Notes: generated by a model not told the origin, from the letters alone. DNA of 61,194 bases from Thermomucor indicae-seudaticae (GCA_000787465.1 JSYX01000161.1:1-61194); one strand, 5' to 3'; shown: positions 33,646 to 46,037, numbered from the stretch's first letter. A program made the numbers and translations.

Positions 33646-36389
33646 ATGGCGACTGTCCAAGCGTTGCTGCACAATTTCACCTATGATCTTGCACTATGGA
33701 TCTTTAACCTGATCTTGGAGATCTTTTTCCGAGAAATACGTCCACGCGGTGCTCACCGTATACCCAAAGAAGGACCTGTTATTTTTGTTGTCGCACCTCA
33801 TGCTAGTCAAGTAGGTAACAGATCTGGCAAAAGTGAGCGAGGCTGGGGTGTGGAAATAAATAACCGAGCGAGGTTAGTTTGTGGATCCCATTATCCTCAT
33901 GCGAGAATGTGGTCGACGCGCGTCGTTCCTCATTGCCGAAAAGTCCATGCACCAAAAGGGCATAGGACTTTTTGCACGTATGATTCACGCCAGTAAGTGG
34001 AGAGATAGGCATGACGTATCTGAGACGGATATCTGAAACGTTATGCTAGTCCCTGTGATTCGTCCGCAGGATCTGGCTGTGCCTGGAAAGGGTCGGATCC
34101 AGTTACTGAACCGTAAATCAGAGCCATTACGTATTACTGGTATCGATACGCAGTTCACCGCACAGCTACGCCCACGAGACACGATCGCGTTGCCTCGAAA
34201 CGCAGGGAAAGCGGAGGTGATGGAGGTCGTTTCCGATACGGAGTTATTGATCAAGAAAGAATTCAAGGAACTTAAAGCACTCGAGTTGTTGACGTCTAAT
34301 GAAGGCTCCGAGTACAAGTGCATCCCGCATGTCGAGCAGGAATCCGTTTACCGGTGCGTTCACGAGGAGTTGAATAAAGGGAACTGTATCACCATCTTTC
34401 CGGAAGGTGGTAGCCATGATCGGGCCGAGATGTTGCCTCTCAAAGGTAAATAGCAAACAGAACTTGGTTAACATGCATGTACCAACTGAACGTGTGTTTA
34501 GCGGGCGTCACACTCATGGCATTGGGTGCTATGGCAAAGTATCCAGGCTTGGACGTAAAGATTGTGCCGTGTGGTGAGTGGGCCTTCCATGTCTTTTGCG
34601 TGCACGAGGATATTTCTGACAAAAGGTGATGTGCAAGACAGGTCTCAACTACTTTCATGCTCATCGCTTCCGATCACGCGCTGTTATTGAATTTGGTAAC
34701 CCGATCACGATCGCACCTGAGCTAGTAGAAAAGTTCAAACAAGGAGGAAACGAGAAACGTGAAGCCTGTGGAAAGCTTTTGGATACCATCTACAATGCTC
34801 TCAAGAGTGTCACAGTGAACGCCGGAAGCTACGAAACTTTAATGGTAAGACGAGATCTGCTGCACAGGAAAGTTAAAAATCTTTATTAATTAACAGCGCC
34901 TCAGTTAATCCAAGCTGCACGCAGATTATACAAACCAGCTCACCGCAAATTGCATATTTCCCAAGTGGTTGATCTCAATCGTCGCTTTTTGATTGGTTAT
35001 AATGTCTTCAAGGATGACCCGAAAGTGATTGACCTGCAGCAACGGGTTCTGGCCTATAATCAACTGATCAAGTACCATGGTATCAAGGACCATCAGGTGC
35101 ACAAGACGGATCTGGGTGGTCCGAGAGCTCTGGCACTGTTGCTGAAACGTATCATCGTCCTCATCATTCTCACGCTTTGGGCATTTCCTGGGTAAGTTAC
35201 CCTCTTCATCGATATCAGTTAGCAGCGGCTCTAAGTCTATACTATACAGTGGCATCTTGAATCTACCTGTCTTTATTGTAGCAAAGATAATTAGCCAAAA
35301 GAAAGCGAAAGGTGAGGATAGCGTTGCTTTGTTGATTGAAGGATATGTCTGACTGTTGCGTTTAAAGCTGCTGTAAAGGGATCTACGGTCAAGATCGCTG
35401 GTCGAGACATCTTGGCCACATGGAAGATCCTTGTTGGTCTTGTATTGTTGCCTACTTTATATGCTTTCTACAGCCTTTTGATGTTTATAGCTGTTTTGCA
35501 AACCGACTGGGAGTGGAAATGGAAATTGCTTCTACCAGTTGCAACATGGATAATGCTTCCGTTTGTGTCCTATGCAAGTTTACGCTTTGGTGAAATTGGT
35601 AATGACATTTTAAAGTAAGTCCAGAGTTATACTGCTGCCGTGTGCAGAGCTGATGTGATATTGCAGATCGCTTCAACCGCTCTTAATGTCAATGTTGGAC
35701 CCTGATGGTGCAGAAACGCTACGAAAGAATCGTGAAAAGTTGTCGCATGATCTTACTGAACTCATTAATGAATATGGTCCCAAGGTGTTCCCAGACTTTG
35801 ATGGTTGGTTTATGTTACGCCACGGTCAATAACCCGTGTATTAATTAAATGTGTAGCGGATTACATCTCCAGGACTACCAGTTCGACGGCTCCAGTACCT
35901 ACTCGGAGTACAAGTACGAGCAGCTTCAGCTGGTCAGCCACTCCAAGCAAACTTCCAAAGATTGCAAGTGGCTTTTTCCAACAAGCGTCAAGGATGGGTC
36001 TGGACGACAAGAACTTGTTCAATTGGGGACGTACAGAAGAAGACATGGACGATTCGTCGTTCTATCTGGGACTCCACGGCAGCTTGACGCCCTATGCTCG
36101 CAGTCGCGGAGGGTCAGCGAGTGAATCTGAGGCAACTTCGCGACCACGAAGTCGCGCCAGCAGCTTTGGAAATACAGTGATGGTGGATGGATTTAGAATC
36201 GAAGCAATGACTAGCCTGGAACAAGACCAGCAACAACAACAGCATTTGAAACAGAGACCCACATTCAAGATTGAAGATGTCGATGAAGTAAACAACAGCG
36301 GTCGAGAAAAAAAAAAGCTGGAGGATGAGGGATATGCAGGTGATCGTGAAGAGGAGGAAACGCTTGAAATCAAAAAGAAGCGTGCTTAA
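33646..36389 (+). CDS. Glycerol-3-phosphate acyltransferase (sn-1 GPAT, Gat1/Sct1 type)
   Basis: Exons 33646-33810, 33878-33992, 34050-34445, 34502-34573, 34642-34844, 34905-35191, 35250-35311, 35368-35614, 35667-35803 and 35857-36389, giving 738 aa. PlsC-type acyltransferase blocks are clear: VVAPHASQFVDP (joined across intron 1), ECGRRASFLIAEKSM, FPEGGSHDR and a fourth block around LNYFHAHRFRSRAVIEFG. Hydrophobic helices occur at the N-terminus, at about residues 425-460 and at about 480-535, as in ER membrane GPATs. It makes lysophosphatidic acid from glycerol-3-phosphate and acyl-CoA, the first step in phospholipid and triacylglycerol synthesis. The tail is Ser-rich and ends in a charged KKKRA, plausibly a phosphoregulated region, as known for yeast Sct1/Gpt2. 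Confidence 0.94.
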
Positions 36390-36943
36390 TTACTAATACG
36401 AAATAAAGATACCATAACCCAAAGACATCTTTACCCTCTTGTCCAGATATTCAGTCAAAAAGAGCTGTTCTCTTATAAGCTAATGTGCTTGTGTGAGAGA
36501 CTCTATTAAACCAACGGAAAAGGCGCATATTAAATGGTAACATGCTGCACTCTGGCGATTAAGGAGCAAGATCCACTGCGAAAAAGCGCGTCATTTTAAT
36601 ACTGTCCCGCATACTGACGAGCGCAACTTCCGGTTCTGACATTGTTTCGTTTGTTTTCGGGTGGACTTCACAGTAGCCTGACACGTATCCACATCCGAAA
36701 CAGAACTATTGAGACAGTCAGAATCGATACTTGAGATTTTTCCGTCGCAAGCTGTCTCAGGTATTGAGACGATACTTGTCTGCTTGGAGAGGATCTGAGC
36801 CACCAGATGTATTTGGGTGTGGAGTAGCATTTTAAGCATGCCAACAGTTGCTTGCGACCACCCAAGTGGGAAAATTAGACAAGGATAAATGCTATTTCTT
36901 GATTTATCATATCGTGCGTTTGTTACAGCCACTTGACGTATCC
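36390..36943. other. Intergenic spacer before the PTP gene
   Basis: 554 bp. The reading frame of the phosphatase stays open upstream to about 36848 but contains no ATG, and its sequence is not family-like. The region is taken as UTR and promoter. Confidence 0.4.
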
Positions 36944-37999
36944 ATGGGCTTGGCTGACGAGTTTCACAGCTTCTGGCGTCGTGGCAAACTTTCTTCTCTT
37001 TTTGGTATGCACAAGCCGTCAAAAAAGCAACCTCATCCTAGTATACGCTTCCTGGCTTCGCTAGCATCTCAAGATGATGCATCTTTCCGAGAGTATGTAT
37101 TACAGCAATTCCGTCGACTGAATGAACGGCAATCGCAGCGGCTCGCTCGACGAGGTGATCCGAAATGGCGTTATTCACAAGTTGTGGCTGAAAGTCCCGC
37201 AGCCCGGAGCAAGAACCGATACAGCAACATTATACCCTTTGATTACAGCCGCGTTCGACTCACGCGTAGTGATCTGTCTGGGGACGAGAATGACTACATT
37301 AACGCTAGTTTCATCAAGGTGCCGTTCGACAGGAAGCGGACGTATATCGCGACGCAAGGGCCGCTACGGTCGACGCTGGGCGACTTTTGGCGGATGGTTG
37401 TGGAGCAAGAGAGCCGAGTGATTGTCTGTCTCAGTCCAGAAATGGAAAACGGGATGGAAAAGTGTGCGCGATACTGGCCGGAAGGCGATGAGCGGTTGCA
37501 GGTGGCAGAGCTGACGTCGTCGTGCGTCTATGTTCAGAACGTAGAACCTGAGCAATTGGACAAGACGGCGAATTGCGTTGTACGGCAGATTGCGGTAGAG
37601 TTTGTCAAGAAGGACGAAGAGCAAGTGATTGCGTCAAGGACGGTGACGCAGTTACAGTATCTCGGATGGGCGGATTTCAGCGTACCTCAGAGCACGGAGG
37701 AGGTTGTGGCGCTGTCAGATTTGGCAGATGCATGGCAGGCCGCGGAGGCTGAGCGGCCGATGATAGTTCATTGCAGCGCAGGATGTGGAAGGTCAGGCAC
37801 GTTTTGCGTCGTGAACAGTGCGATCGCGTGGATGAGGAGGTCGTCATTCGACAGGGAGGATGACGGAATAAAAGAGGATATTGTATTTCAGCTGGTGGAT
37901 GCATTTCGCAAGCAACGTACCACGATGGTCCAGGCAGCCAGTCAGTACATGTTTTGTTACCGTGCAATATGGGATGCCTATCAACGAGAGAATAAATAG
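36944..37999 (+). CDS. Classical protein tyrosine phosphatase
   Basis: Single exon, 351 aa from the ATG at 36944. Non-receptor PTP catalytic domain: KNRYSNIIPFDYSRV (pTyr loop), DYINASFIKVPF, YIATQGPL, FWRMVVEQ and the signature HCSAGCGRSG with the nucleophilic Cys. The Q-loop reads MVQAASQYMFCY. The mobile acid loop reads YLGWADFSVPQS, so the usual WPD is WAD with the catalytic Asp kept. The short N-terminal lead has no targeting signal. Fungal homologues (Ptp1-3, Pyp1/2) dephosphorylate MAP kinases, but no MAPK-docking element is obvious here. Being intronless is unusual among its neighbours. Confidence 0.93.
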   Translation: MGLADEFHSFWRRGKLSSLFGMHKPSKKQPHPSIRFLASLASQDDASFREYVLQQFRRLNERQSQRLARRGDPKWRYSQVVAESPAARSKNRYSNIIPFDYSRVRLTRSDLSGDENDYINASFIKVPFDRKRTYIATQGPLRSTLGDFWRMVVEQESRVIVCLSPEMENGMEKCARYWPEGDERLQVAELTSSCVYVQNVEPEQLDKTANCVVRQIAVEFVKKDEEQVIASRTVTQLQYLGWADFSVPQSTEEVVALSDLADAWQAAEAERPMIVHCSAGCGRSGTFCVVNSAIAWMRRSSFDREDDGIKEDIVFQLVDAFRKQRTTMVQAASQYMFCYRAIWDAYQRENK

Positions 38000-39016
38000 T
38001 GAGGCATGTGGGTGCTATATTAATGATGTTATAAACTCCGTTTGTTGCCCTCGAGCGCATGGATCACGGGTTTGTCCTGTGTGACACACAGACCCTTTTC
38101 CGTCCATCAGGCACGGCGATTACCAATAATAGGGATTGCAGGCAAAGGAACATGACCTTGTCATTGTTCATCCCTTTCTGATGCCATCCACCCCCCCAAA
38201 AGTAGGTATCGTTATTGTTGTGAATCTCTCCTAGAGTCCAAGTATATAGTACATTTACTATCTTGTAATTGTTTACTTGACTTGCAGACTATACAATGAA
38301 AAGGTTAGCATAATTAACGGTAATAATGAGTTGCACACCCAGACTTATTGATTATTTCCACTCTTCCGCTCTCCTCCCCCCACACGCACACGCACACATT
38401 GTTCTTCCCCTTCAATTTCCGAATGTCATAGTCACCATGTAGTTCTGTCACTCCCTTCTGTAAAGCATCTGCCGATGTACATGAGAAGCCAAGGTGGAGG
38501 TTTGGTTCGGGGAATTTGTATACGCCCCCCCCACGGATCTCCACATTGTTTTAATGATAAAGGAGCGAGCAGAATTCTGAAGGATCATCCTACTACGCGT
38601 CAGCAGTGTAACATGACGAGGAGCAGAGGTGTGCTATTTTTTACCACTTGTAGGTTGCACGAGAATATGTCGATCGGAAAGGGCCCTGACAACGAAAGTT
38701 TCAGCGTGCAAACGAAGGAAAAGAAAAGTGGAGAGGCAGAAAACCGAACGGAAAGCCGGATAATTCATGATGCATTCCAGATCAGGGAGACATTCCTTTA
38801 TTACCCATTCCATTGCAAAATCCGACCCTCTAAAACAAAGCGTGGATCCCCTTTTTAATAATATTCTCTCCTAGACGAGAACCCTCTCCCAATTCTTTGT
38901 TCCGTCCCTTCTGTTTTATTTAAATATCAGGGCTCTTTCTTCACATCCCCAGCAACAAATCACCCTTCTTCCTCTTTTCCACTCTTTAGTTACTTAATAA
39001 TTCTCCGGTTATAATC
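38000..39016. other. 1-kb spacer upstream of the PASK-type kinase
   Basis: No supported gene. It contains CA/CG-rich tracts (CACACGCACACGCACAC at about 38380-38398), a C8 run at about 38525, and a pyrimidine-rich stretch at 38930-38990 just before the kinase start. Probably a long promoter and leader. Confidence 0.4.
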
Positions 39017-40240
39017 ATGTCGACTGCGCCTGTCCAACTGTATGGCCCCCGCACTGTGCCCAAGCCAACCGTCGCACCTATTGCCATCAATACTAAGAAT
39101 AAGCAACAGACTCCAGTTGCAAGCCCACTTCCACCATCGCCTCCGTCAACCCCACTGCTCGAGCAGGAATTGACGGTCTCTGCCAGGTCATTGATGAACC
39201 ACAAACTCCACCCAGTATTCGAGGAGAAATATGTGCTCGGTGAAGAACTCGGCAGCGGAGGATTTGGCTTTGTGGTATCCGCAGTGGAACGGCACACTGG
39301 TATCGAACGAGCAGTCAAGTTCATCTTTCGTCACAAGGTCCCAGATCATGCCTGGGTGCGCGATCCTTGCCTGGGCCCAGTCCCCATGGAAATCTACGTC
39401 TTGAGACATGTCCGTCACCCGAACGTGGTCAACTATGTCGACTTCTTCCAAGACGAGCAATTCCTGTATCTGGTCATGGAACTGCATGGCACCCAATGGA
39501 CCACACAAGCAGCAGCTGGCTCTGCTTCTTCCTCCACAGACGGGCTCCCACGATCACCAGAAACCTCACAAGAGTCGGATCTATCATCTTCACCGCCAGG
39601 CACACCCACCGATGAGTATCCACCCACTCGTCTCTATGTACGACGCACATCCTGTGACCTCTTTGAATGCATTGAGCGATACCACAACTTTGACGAACCG
39701 CGTGCCAGACATATTTTCCGTCAGATTGTGGAATGCGTTGCGTATCTGGATACCCTGGGCATCTGCCATCGAGATATCAAGGACGAGAACATTGTGATTG
39801 ATGATCAATTCAGGGTATGTATAATAACAATATCTTGGCCCCCTTTTTGGACTGCCCCACTCATTCTTGTATAGGTCAAGCTGATTGATTTTGGATCAGC
39901 CGTTATTCTTCCGCGTCACTGGGGTGTGAACAACAGGACTGTCTATTTCAACAAGTTCTACGGCACTGTTTCCTTTGCTTCTCCCGAGATCCTGACCTGC
40001 AAGCCTTACCGAGCCGAACCAGCCGAGGTCTGGGCCTTGGGCGTCCTTTTGTACACAATGCTCTTTGGTGAAGTACCGTTCACAAGCCCCAACATGGCTA
40101 TCAGTGGCCGCTTTGCTCCACCTAAGTTCAAGGTCTCCAACAAGTGCTTGCACTTGCTCTCTTGCATGCTCGAGAGAAACCCCTGCAAACGACCCACCAT
40201 CCACCAAGTCTTGATGCATCCGTGGTTCAGAGAGCTCTAG
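39017..40240 (+). CDS. Serine/threonine kinase, PAS-kinase-like catalytic domain
   Basis: Exons 39017-39814 and 39875-40240, giving 387 aa. A Pro/Ser-rich 65-residue lead, then a kinase domain with GEELGSGGFGFVV (P-loop), RAVKFIFRHKV (Lys), MEIYVLRHVRHPN (C-helix Glu), CHRDIKDEN (catalytic loop), LIDFGSA and FASPEIL. The pattern DLFECIE...DEP...IFRQIVECV and HRDIKDENIVI is closest to PASK/Psk. No PAS domain is present, so any metabolic sensing must differ. About 50 disordered Ser/Pro-rich residues are inserted at the hinge between the lobes, after YLVMELHG. PASK-family kinases control glycogen and sugar partitioning. An equally possible reading is a fungal-specific PIM/PASK relative. Confidence 0.9.
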
Positions 40241-40869
40241 AAGAGCGTCCTGCCACCTAATAATTACTCATCATCCATCATCATCATCACCGCAAGCATC
40301 ATCATTATCATCCTCTTTTTATTGGCCCTTTTTTAATCATTTGCATCTCTTCATTAATCCTCACCTTTTTAATATTCACACTGGCGCACACAACTTGCAT
40401 GTTTCTTTCCTCATTTCTTTCTTAAGCTCTTTTTACCTCAACAACCAAAAAAAAGTAAGTACAGTATATTACATTACATTATACACGCGCACACATTTTT
40501 TTATTATACGACACCCCCGCAAGTCTTTAGTGGCATTTCTCTCTCTTTCTATGGCTATCACCTTTCCCTTTTTGCATGTTTTTCTTTTCAACGCGGCCCT
40601 CCCTTTCCCATATTTCCACATACTTAATCCGCCTTTTCCCTAATATTATGTGGTCCTTGCTCGTAAATAGTAAAAAACCCTTTTGCAATGGATATAGTAC
40701 ATAAAAATAAACATTTCAATAATCAGGCCTTAACAACAAGTATGTCCATCTTTCTAAAAATGTTTGATGGCCAGTGCTCTGCAATGATGTTTCCAAATAT
40801 AGGCAATTGCCTATGGCGCATGCATGATAAAGAACGCCCTTTTTGACCTGCTAGTGCTACATTCAGACA
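40241..40869. other. Spacer with CAT/TCA- and pyrimidine-rich tracts
   Basis: 629 bp between two plus-strand genes. It starts with an ATC-rich stretch (40260-40315) after the kinase stop. Low-complexity T/C-rich sequence follows. No gene seen. Confidence 0.4.
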
Positions 40870-43117
40870 ATGGAGGACCAATTCAGCCGAATGCGAGTAT
40901 CCGATGTGGTCTGCGGTCCATTACTGCGGTACATTGGTATCGAGTATGGGTCGCGCATCTACCGCGGATCATGTTTGGTGGTGTCAAGTGCTAGTCATGC
41001 GCCAGTCCTTGAGATTACCCTGAGAGGTCAGCGGAGCGGTACGCGTCATCAGGTGCATAGCAAGGGCGAACGACTGGACACGTTCAGGCACCAATACCAT
41101 TTTTGGCGCTACGAGTTGCGTTTACCATTGAGCGACGAGCCGCAGACGGCGACCTATTCCGTCGGTAGTAATAAGGAGGAGTACACGTTTCATTTGCCGG
41201 CGTTCGGCGAACCGATGCGGTTCATGTTCTATTCCTGCAACGGGTTCTCGGACGTGACGCCAGAGACAAAGGCACAATTTGGCGGTGAAAGGTACCCACC
41301 GCTGTGGCAGGACGTTTTGGATAGACACGAGGTGATGCCGTTCCACGTGTTACTGGGAGGTGGCGACCAGCTTTATCAGGACCGGTTGATCAAGGAAGAG
41401 TTTATGAACCCTTGGAAGAATGAAAAGGATCCCAAGGTGCGTCTGGAAATGGAACTGACGCCGACCATGCGTGAAGGCTTTGAACATTTCTTCTTCTGGA
41501 ACTATGTCAAGAACTTTGGGTAAGCACACGTAGTCTAATGTGATATGCTTAGGTTGATTGTGGTACATAAAAGGCCCGCTGAGAGTCCTGTTGTTGCCAA
41601 AGCCTATGCCACGATTCCTTCCGTCAATATGTGGGACGATCATGTAGGAAATTCTTGTCGTGCTATATATATGTCAAGGTTCACTGCTTCTTACATTAGC
41701 TTATTGGTCCAGGACATTATCGATGGCTATGGATCTTATCCAGCAGACTTGCAGAAATCCAATTGTTTCCAAGGTTTGCTTTCTAACGTACACTTTACTA
41801 CTATTACTTGAAATAACCTTCAATATTAGTCCTCTTTGCCAACGCATGCCGCTTTTACTACTTGTTCCAGCATCATACCACCATGACCTTGGCCTCGCAG
41901 CATGGCATGATCCCAGGCTCTCTTCCGACATGCAACCACATTGTCACTACGCTCGGTCCTGAGATCGGACTACTGGCCATGGATTGTCGAGGCGAGCGAA
42001 CAAAGTATGATATCTGTCGGCCCAAGTCATACAATGCCATATTTGAAGCGCTCTATCGAGATTTGCCTCCGTGCACAAAGCACCTCTTGGTCGTCACAGG
42101 CGTCCCAGTCATTTATCCAAGACTGTCGCTTTTTGAGAGCGCCATGGAAGGTGTGGCGACATTCAACTTGGCCACAATAGCGGGCAAAACAGGCGCACTG
42201 GGTGATGTTATCAGTGGTCCACTCAACAAATGGAACGGGGATCCTGAGCTTTTGGACGATATGAATGATCGTAAGTCACAGTAATGCACCCCAGTGAATA
42301 GCATGGCCCACAAAGTTTTGTAGATTGGACGGCCAGCAACCATGAGGTAGAAAGAAAGGAGTTTATCCAGCGATTACAGCAGTTTGCAAAAGAACGGTCC
42401 GCTCGCGTATCCTTTCTTGGAGGAGATGTATGTAAACGAGTTACTTCTACGCGCGCCCATTATTAAAAACATAAATATATATCATGTAGGTACATTGTTG
42501 CGGTGCTGGTCGGCTTTACTCCAAAGACATGAAGGACAAAGAAGAGGGAGATCCTTTTCTGATGGTACAAATCATATCCAGCGCCATAATCAATGTGTAA
42601 GAAAGGGAAAACTTGGCGTCATCATACGCAATACATTTACGGTTGTCTAACCGGTCTTTGCTTGTAGGCCGCCACCTAAGGCTTTATTGCACGTATTAAA
42701 CCAAAACTCGACTTATATTACGTTCAATGGCAACGTGGAGGAAAAGATGTACAACATATTTAAAACTTCTGTAAATGGCAACCCAGTACGTATCTTGACA
42801 GAGAGGATGAGTTACTTGCGTGAGCTCCAGCTAACCGAAAAATTAAGCGACAAAACCAAAAGCTTATGGGCCGGCGTAACTACTGTGCTGGGTATTACGA
42901 CCAAGGAACGGGCAAGATGAATTTCTGGATACAAGTCGAAAAGGTTCAGGGAAAAAAGGGTACTGTTGGTTACTTGATCGATGTGCCAAGGTTGGTGTTT
43001 GGAGAGCCGGGTCATCGATTGCATCAGACGGACAAGTACGCCCTACTACAGTCCTTGGCGAATCATCACCCTCACCTAGTGGACAAAGTTGGCGGTTTTA
43101 TCAGGCCGAATCACTGA
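40870..43117 (+). CDS. PhoD-like phosphatase family protein
   Basis: Exons 40870-41519, 41574-41643, 41713-41773, 41830-42270, 42324-42427, 42490-42596, 42668-42785 and 42848-43117, giving 606 aa. A beta-rich N-terminal third precedes the metallophosphatase core: RFMFYSCNGFSD, HVLLGGGDQLYQD, SVNMWDDHDIIDGYGSYP (joined across introns), MDCRGERTKYD and SFLGGDVHCCGAGRLY. These supply the metal-binding Asp, His and Asn/Cys positions of the PhoD superfamily. Bacterial PhoD enzymes are Ca/Fe-dependent alkaline phosphatases or phosphodiesterases. This large intracellular-looking fungal group has no signal peptide and its substrate is not established. It has no functional tie to its neighbours that I can see. 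Confidence 0.9.
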
Positions 43118-43927
43118 AGAAAGGATATCGTATTACATGGCGATTTGCAAATCATCGAATAATATCAACGTATAACAGCATACAGTAATAACTGTTTACA
43201 CACAGTGGAGGAAGGTATTGCTCAAACTGCCATCGTTATAGGTGATAGGTAATAAAGGCTATGATATCCATGGTGAAAAGGTCTGTCTGTGTCCGTGGCT
43301 CAGAGGCAATGCATGCATGCATGCATGCATGCGTATGGCCAAGAGATTGTCTTTTGATTTATGCGTGGGCATGTCAACCTTGCTTTCCCTGCGTGCTTTT
43401 CTTTTTGAATCAAGATGGAGCAGTCTACATAAGATAGAGTGTTCCTACGGAAACAGAAACAATAATGGCTGCAGGATATAAGGAGAACGCCTTTGGATTA
43501 ACGTTATCTAAGAAAAAACACGCCATCCAGGGGGGGGGGCTGCGCTGGACGAAGGAGAGGAGACTTCTCCACGGGGAAAGAATGGATCCGCAGGATGATG
43601 CATATTGTAGTTTATTTAACTCCTACGAGCAGAGCGTGTTCGGGATGTTTCGGTCATATTACCTTATGTAAGATGGCTGGGTTAACGAATCAGATCATGT
43701 CGTAAGATGGCATAAACGAGAGGGGATCGGCTGTGAAAATTTGAGCCAGTTACTGATGCATCCAAACATTGACCGATACAGCAGCAGTAATACGACGCGT
43801 GTCAGGAGATGTCCCAAAAAAGGCATGATGATCCGCTCTCCTCTTCGCAACGAGATTGAATAAAAAAAAGTTTGGTTTCAACCAATTTTGCCAAATCTTT
43901 TATGCCACGTTAAACTACTTGCTTACT
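43118..43927. other. Spacer between the PhoD-like gene and the P450, with simple repeats
   Basis: 810 bp without a supported gene. It holds the ATGC repeat listed separately and a G run of about 9-10 nt near 43531-43540. Confidence 0.45.
43309..43332 (+). repeat. (ATGC)6 microsatellite
   Basis: Six perfect ATGC units, self-complementary and so able to form a hairpin. Confidence 0.9.
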
Positions 43928-45615
43928 ATGACACGTTTTATGCCCAGTTATACTATTATGACACCCAAAGGAGGACTAGAGAAACTAGGCGGACTATTGA
44001 CCGCAGGTGGCATTGCTTTGTGGATCGCTCACAAAGTCTTGTCGCCTTGTCCTTCAAAGAGAAAGTCGACGCTCAATGCACCACCTCAAGCAGCTTTTGC
44101 GCTCCCGATTTTTGGGCACTTGTTTTATCTTTTACTCGACAGCAGCCGGTTCCTAGACTGGTGCGCGTCTCATTATGGCGAAGTGTTTGATCTGAAAGTG
44201 TTATGGAAGACGATTACGGTCGTCAATAGTCAATCGGCAGTGGAAGCCATGAAAGCGGATTCATCGCAGCTTTCCATGGAGCAAGGCACCATGAAAGGTA
44301 AAAGAAGCTTATTATTATCAGGGCGGGAGGTCTCACATAACGGAATAGATCTTTTTCATATGCACTATGTAATGAGTAGCGCCATTTTCGACTTATCGTT
44401 TCGGGTAACACCTATCCTTGCTCGCAAGCGACTGAGCCGCAGTGCCATGGACGTCTACGCGGCATCGATCAGCGAGAACGCCCGTGTGTTCTTTGACGCT
44501 CTGCCCTGCACGAGTTCGGTTCCTCGGTCGGATCACTTCTTCCAGCGCCTGATTACGGTGATCGGCATGCCGTCTCTGGTTGGAGAGGAGCTGGCGTCAG
44601 ACCCGCTCGTTGCAGACTCGTTTGCGACGGTCAACATGGACACTGTGAGCCGCACGTGCGTCTTCCTACTGATACCGAGTGGTCTCCATTTGCTGTTCAG
44701 AAAGTACTACCTGCAGCCAGCCTTGCTCTGGCATCAGCGGATCGCTCAGGAACGGATCTTGCCCATTGTTCGCGAACTCCGAAACGCGCCGGGCAGGCAA
44801 CAGCATTTGTTGCAAGACCTTGTGGATTATCGGAAAAAGGACGGAACTGCGTTTACGGTGGAGGAAATAACAGAGGGCGTCAAGATGATTGCGTTTGCTG
44901 CGACGTTTGGATCGCATAACATCTTGACCGCCGCCGTCTGTTTGCTTGTTGCACGGCCTGATCTGCAAGCCAAGCTCCGAAACGAACTAGATCGCGTTCT
45001 GTCGCTATCAGGTCGTCCAAAGGAGGATGCTCTTAGCCTAGAAGCCATCAATCAAATGACGTTTTTAAACCGATTCGTCCGAGAAGTCATTCGACAGAAC
45101 GCAGATAAGCTCGGAACCTTTCGCGCCGTGATGCAGGATGTATTTACTTTTAGCAACGGTTATCAAATCCCAAAAGGTAAGAGAAAAAACCCTCCCAGGA
45201 TGTACAAAAAATCATCTTGACCATACATACATATAGGTCGCAAAGTCGCTACCATGAATAGACACATGAACTTTGGCCTCAATGTGAATAACAGCGACGT
45301 CCGCTACATTGATCCCGAAACCGTCGCGCATCGTGATGCTTGTTCGCCTAGTCGCCAGTATACAAGCTTTGGTCTAGGACAACACGCTTGTCCAGGTCAG
45401 TCTTTTCCCATTCAGATTCTCTTTCTCTTCTAATCCGTCCTTACTTAGGTCGGTATTATGCCGTTCTTTTGATCAAGGTTATCTTGATTTCCATGGTTCG
45501 CAGGTACGAAATCTTGTCGGGCAATGGCCGTGTCCCAAAGCCGTTTCAATACGTGGCCGGATCTATCAGTATCCCTTCTTCTGCACCTCTCTTACTTGTC
45601 AGACGACGATTGTAG
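43928..45615 (+). CDS. Cytochrome P450, atypical fungal type
   Basis: Exons 43928-45176, 45237-45395 and 45449-45615, giving 524 aa. An N-terminal membrane anchor (GGLLTAGGIALWIAHKVL) is followed by a Pro-rich hinge and FALPIFGHLFYLL. The K-helix EVIR (ExxR) and the heme-binding loop FGLGQHACPGR (FxxGxxxCxG, Cys at the exon 2/3 boundary) are intact. The I-helix reads FAATFGSHN, where most P450s have AGxxT, so the conserved oxygen-activating Thr is absent from its usual place. The sequence before the heme loop (PETVAHRDACSPSRQ) is also divergent. A GTAAAAG near 44297 could be a donor, but the frame is open and I kept it coding. Substrate unknown; likely ER membrane. Confidence 0.87.
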
Positions 45616-46037
45616 CCATGTTATCATCACATCAACTGCTTTTAATCTATGTCAGGATTTAATGCCAAGAGTCTTAGTATGCAATGTCTTTCGTGAATAA
45701 ACAGCGTCTATAAAGTTGTACATTGCGGCCTTCAGCACATAGATAGAAGCTGTCTTTAAGATAGAAAAGGTGAGTCCAAAGACTCGGACACAATTACATA
45801 GTACTAAGCCCGTTTGCCCAGGACGGGCCATTCTTAATAATGACTTGCCTTTCTTTTATCTAGCCGCACGCGCATATGAAGACTGCTTTATTTTTGGAAG
45901 CGTGTCATCCACTATAGCAGACCAAGTGACTCTACGCAAATGTACATACAGTCATTGGTTCGACTCTCAGTCTCTATTTACCAAGTATGCTTCTAGTAAG
46001 CATGCTCAACTACTCCCAAAAAGCAGACAAAGTTCTA
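45616..46037. other. Spacer between convergent genes
   Basis: 422 bp between the P450 stop and the stop of the minus-strand Abitram gene. It should contain both 3' ends. No gene seen. Confidence 0.4.

Noticed and set aside
44297..44380. Possible intron in P450 exon 1 (GTAAAAG donor)
   Set aside because: The frame is open through it and the residues fit the B-C helix region of related P450s. No convincing branch point and acceptor pair that improves the model.
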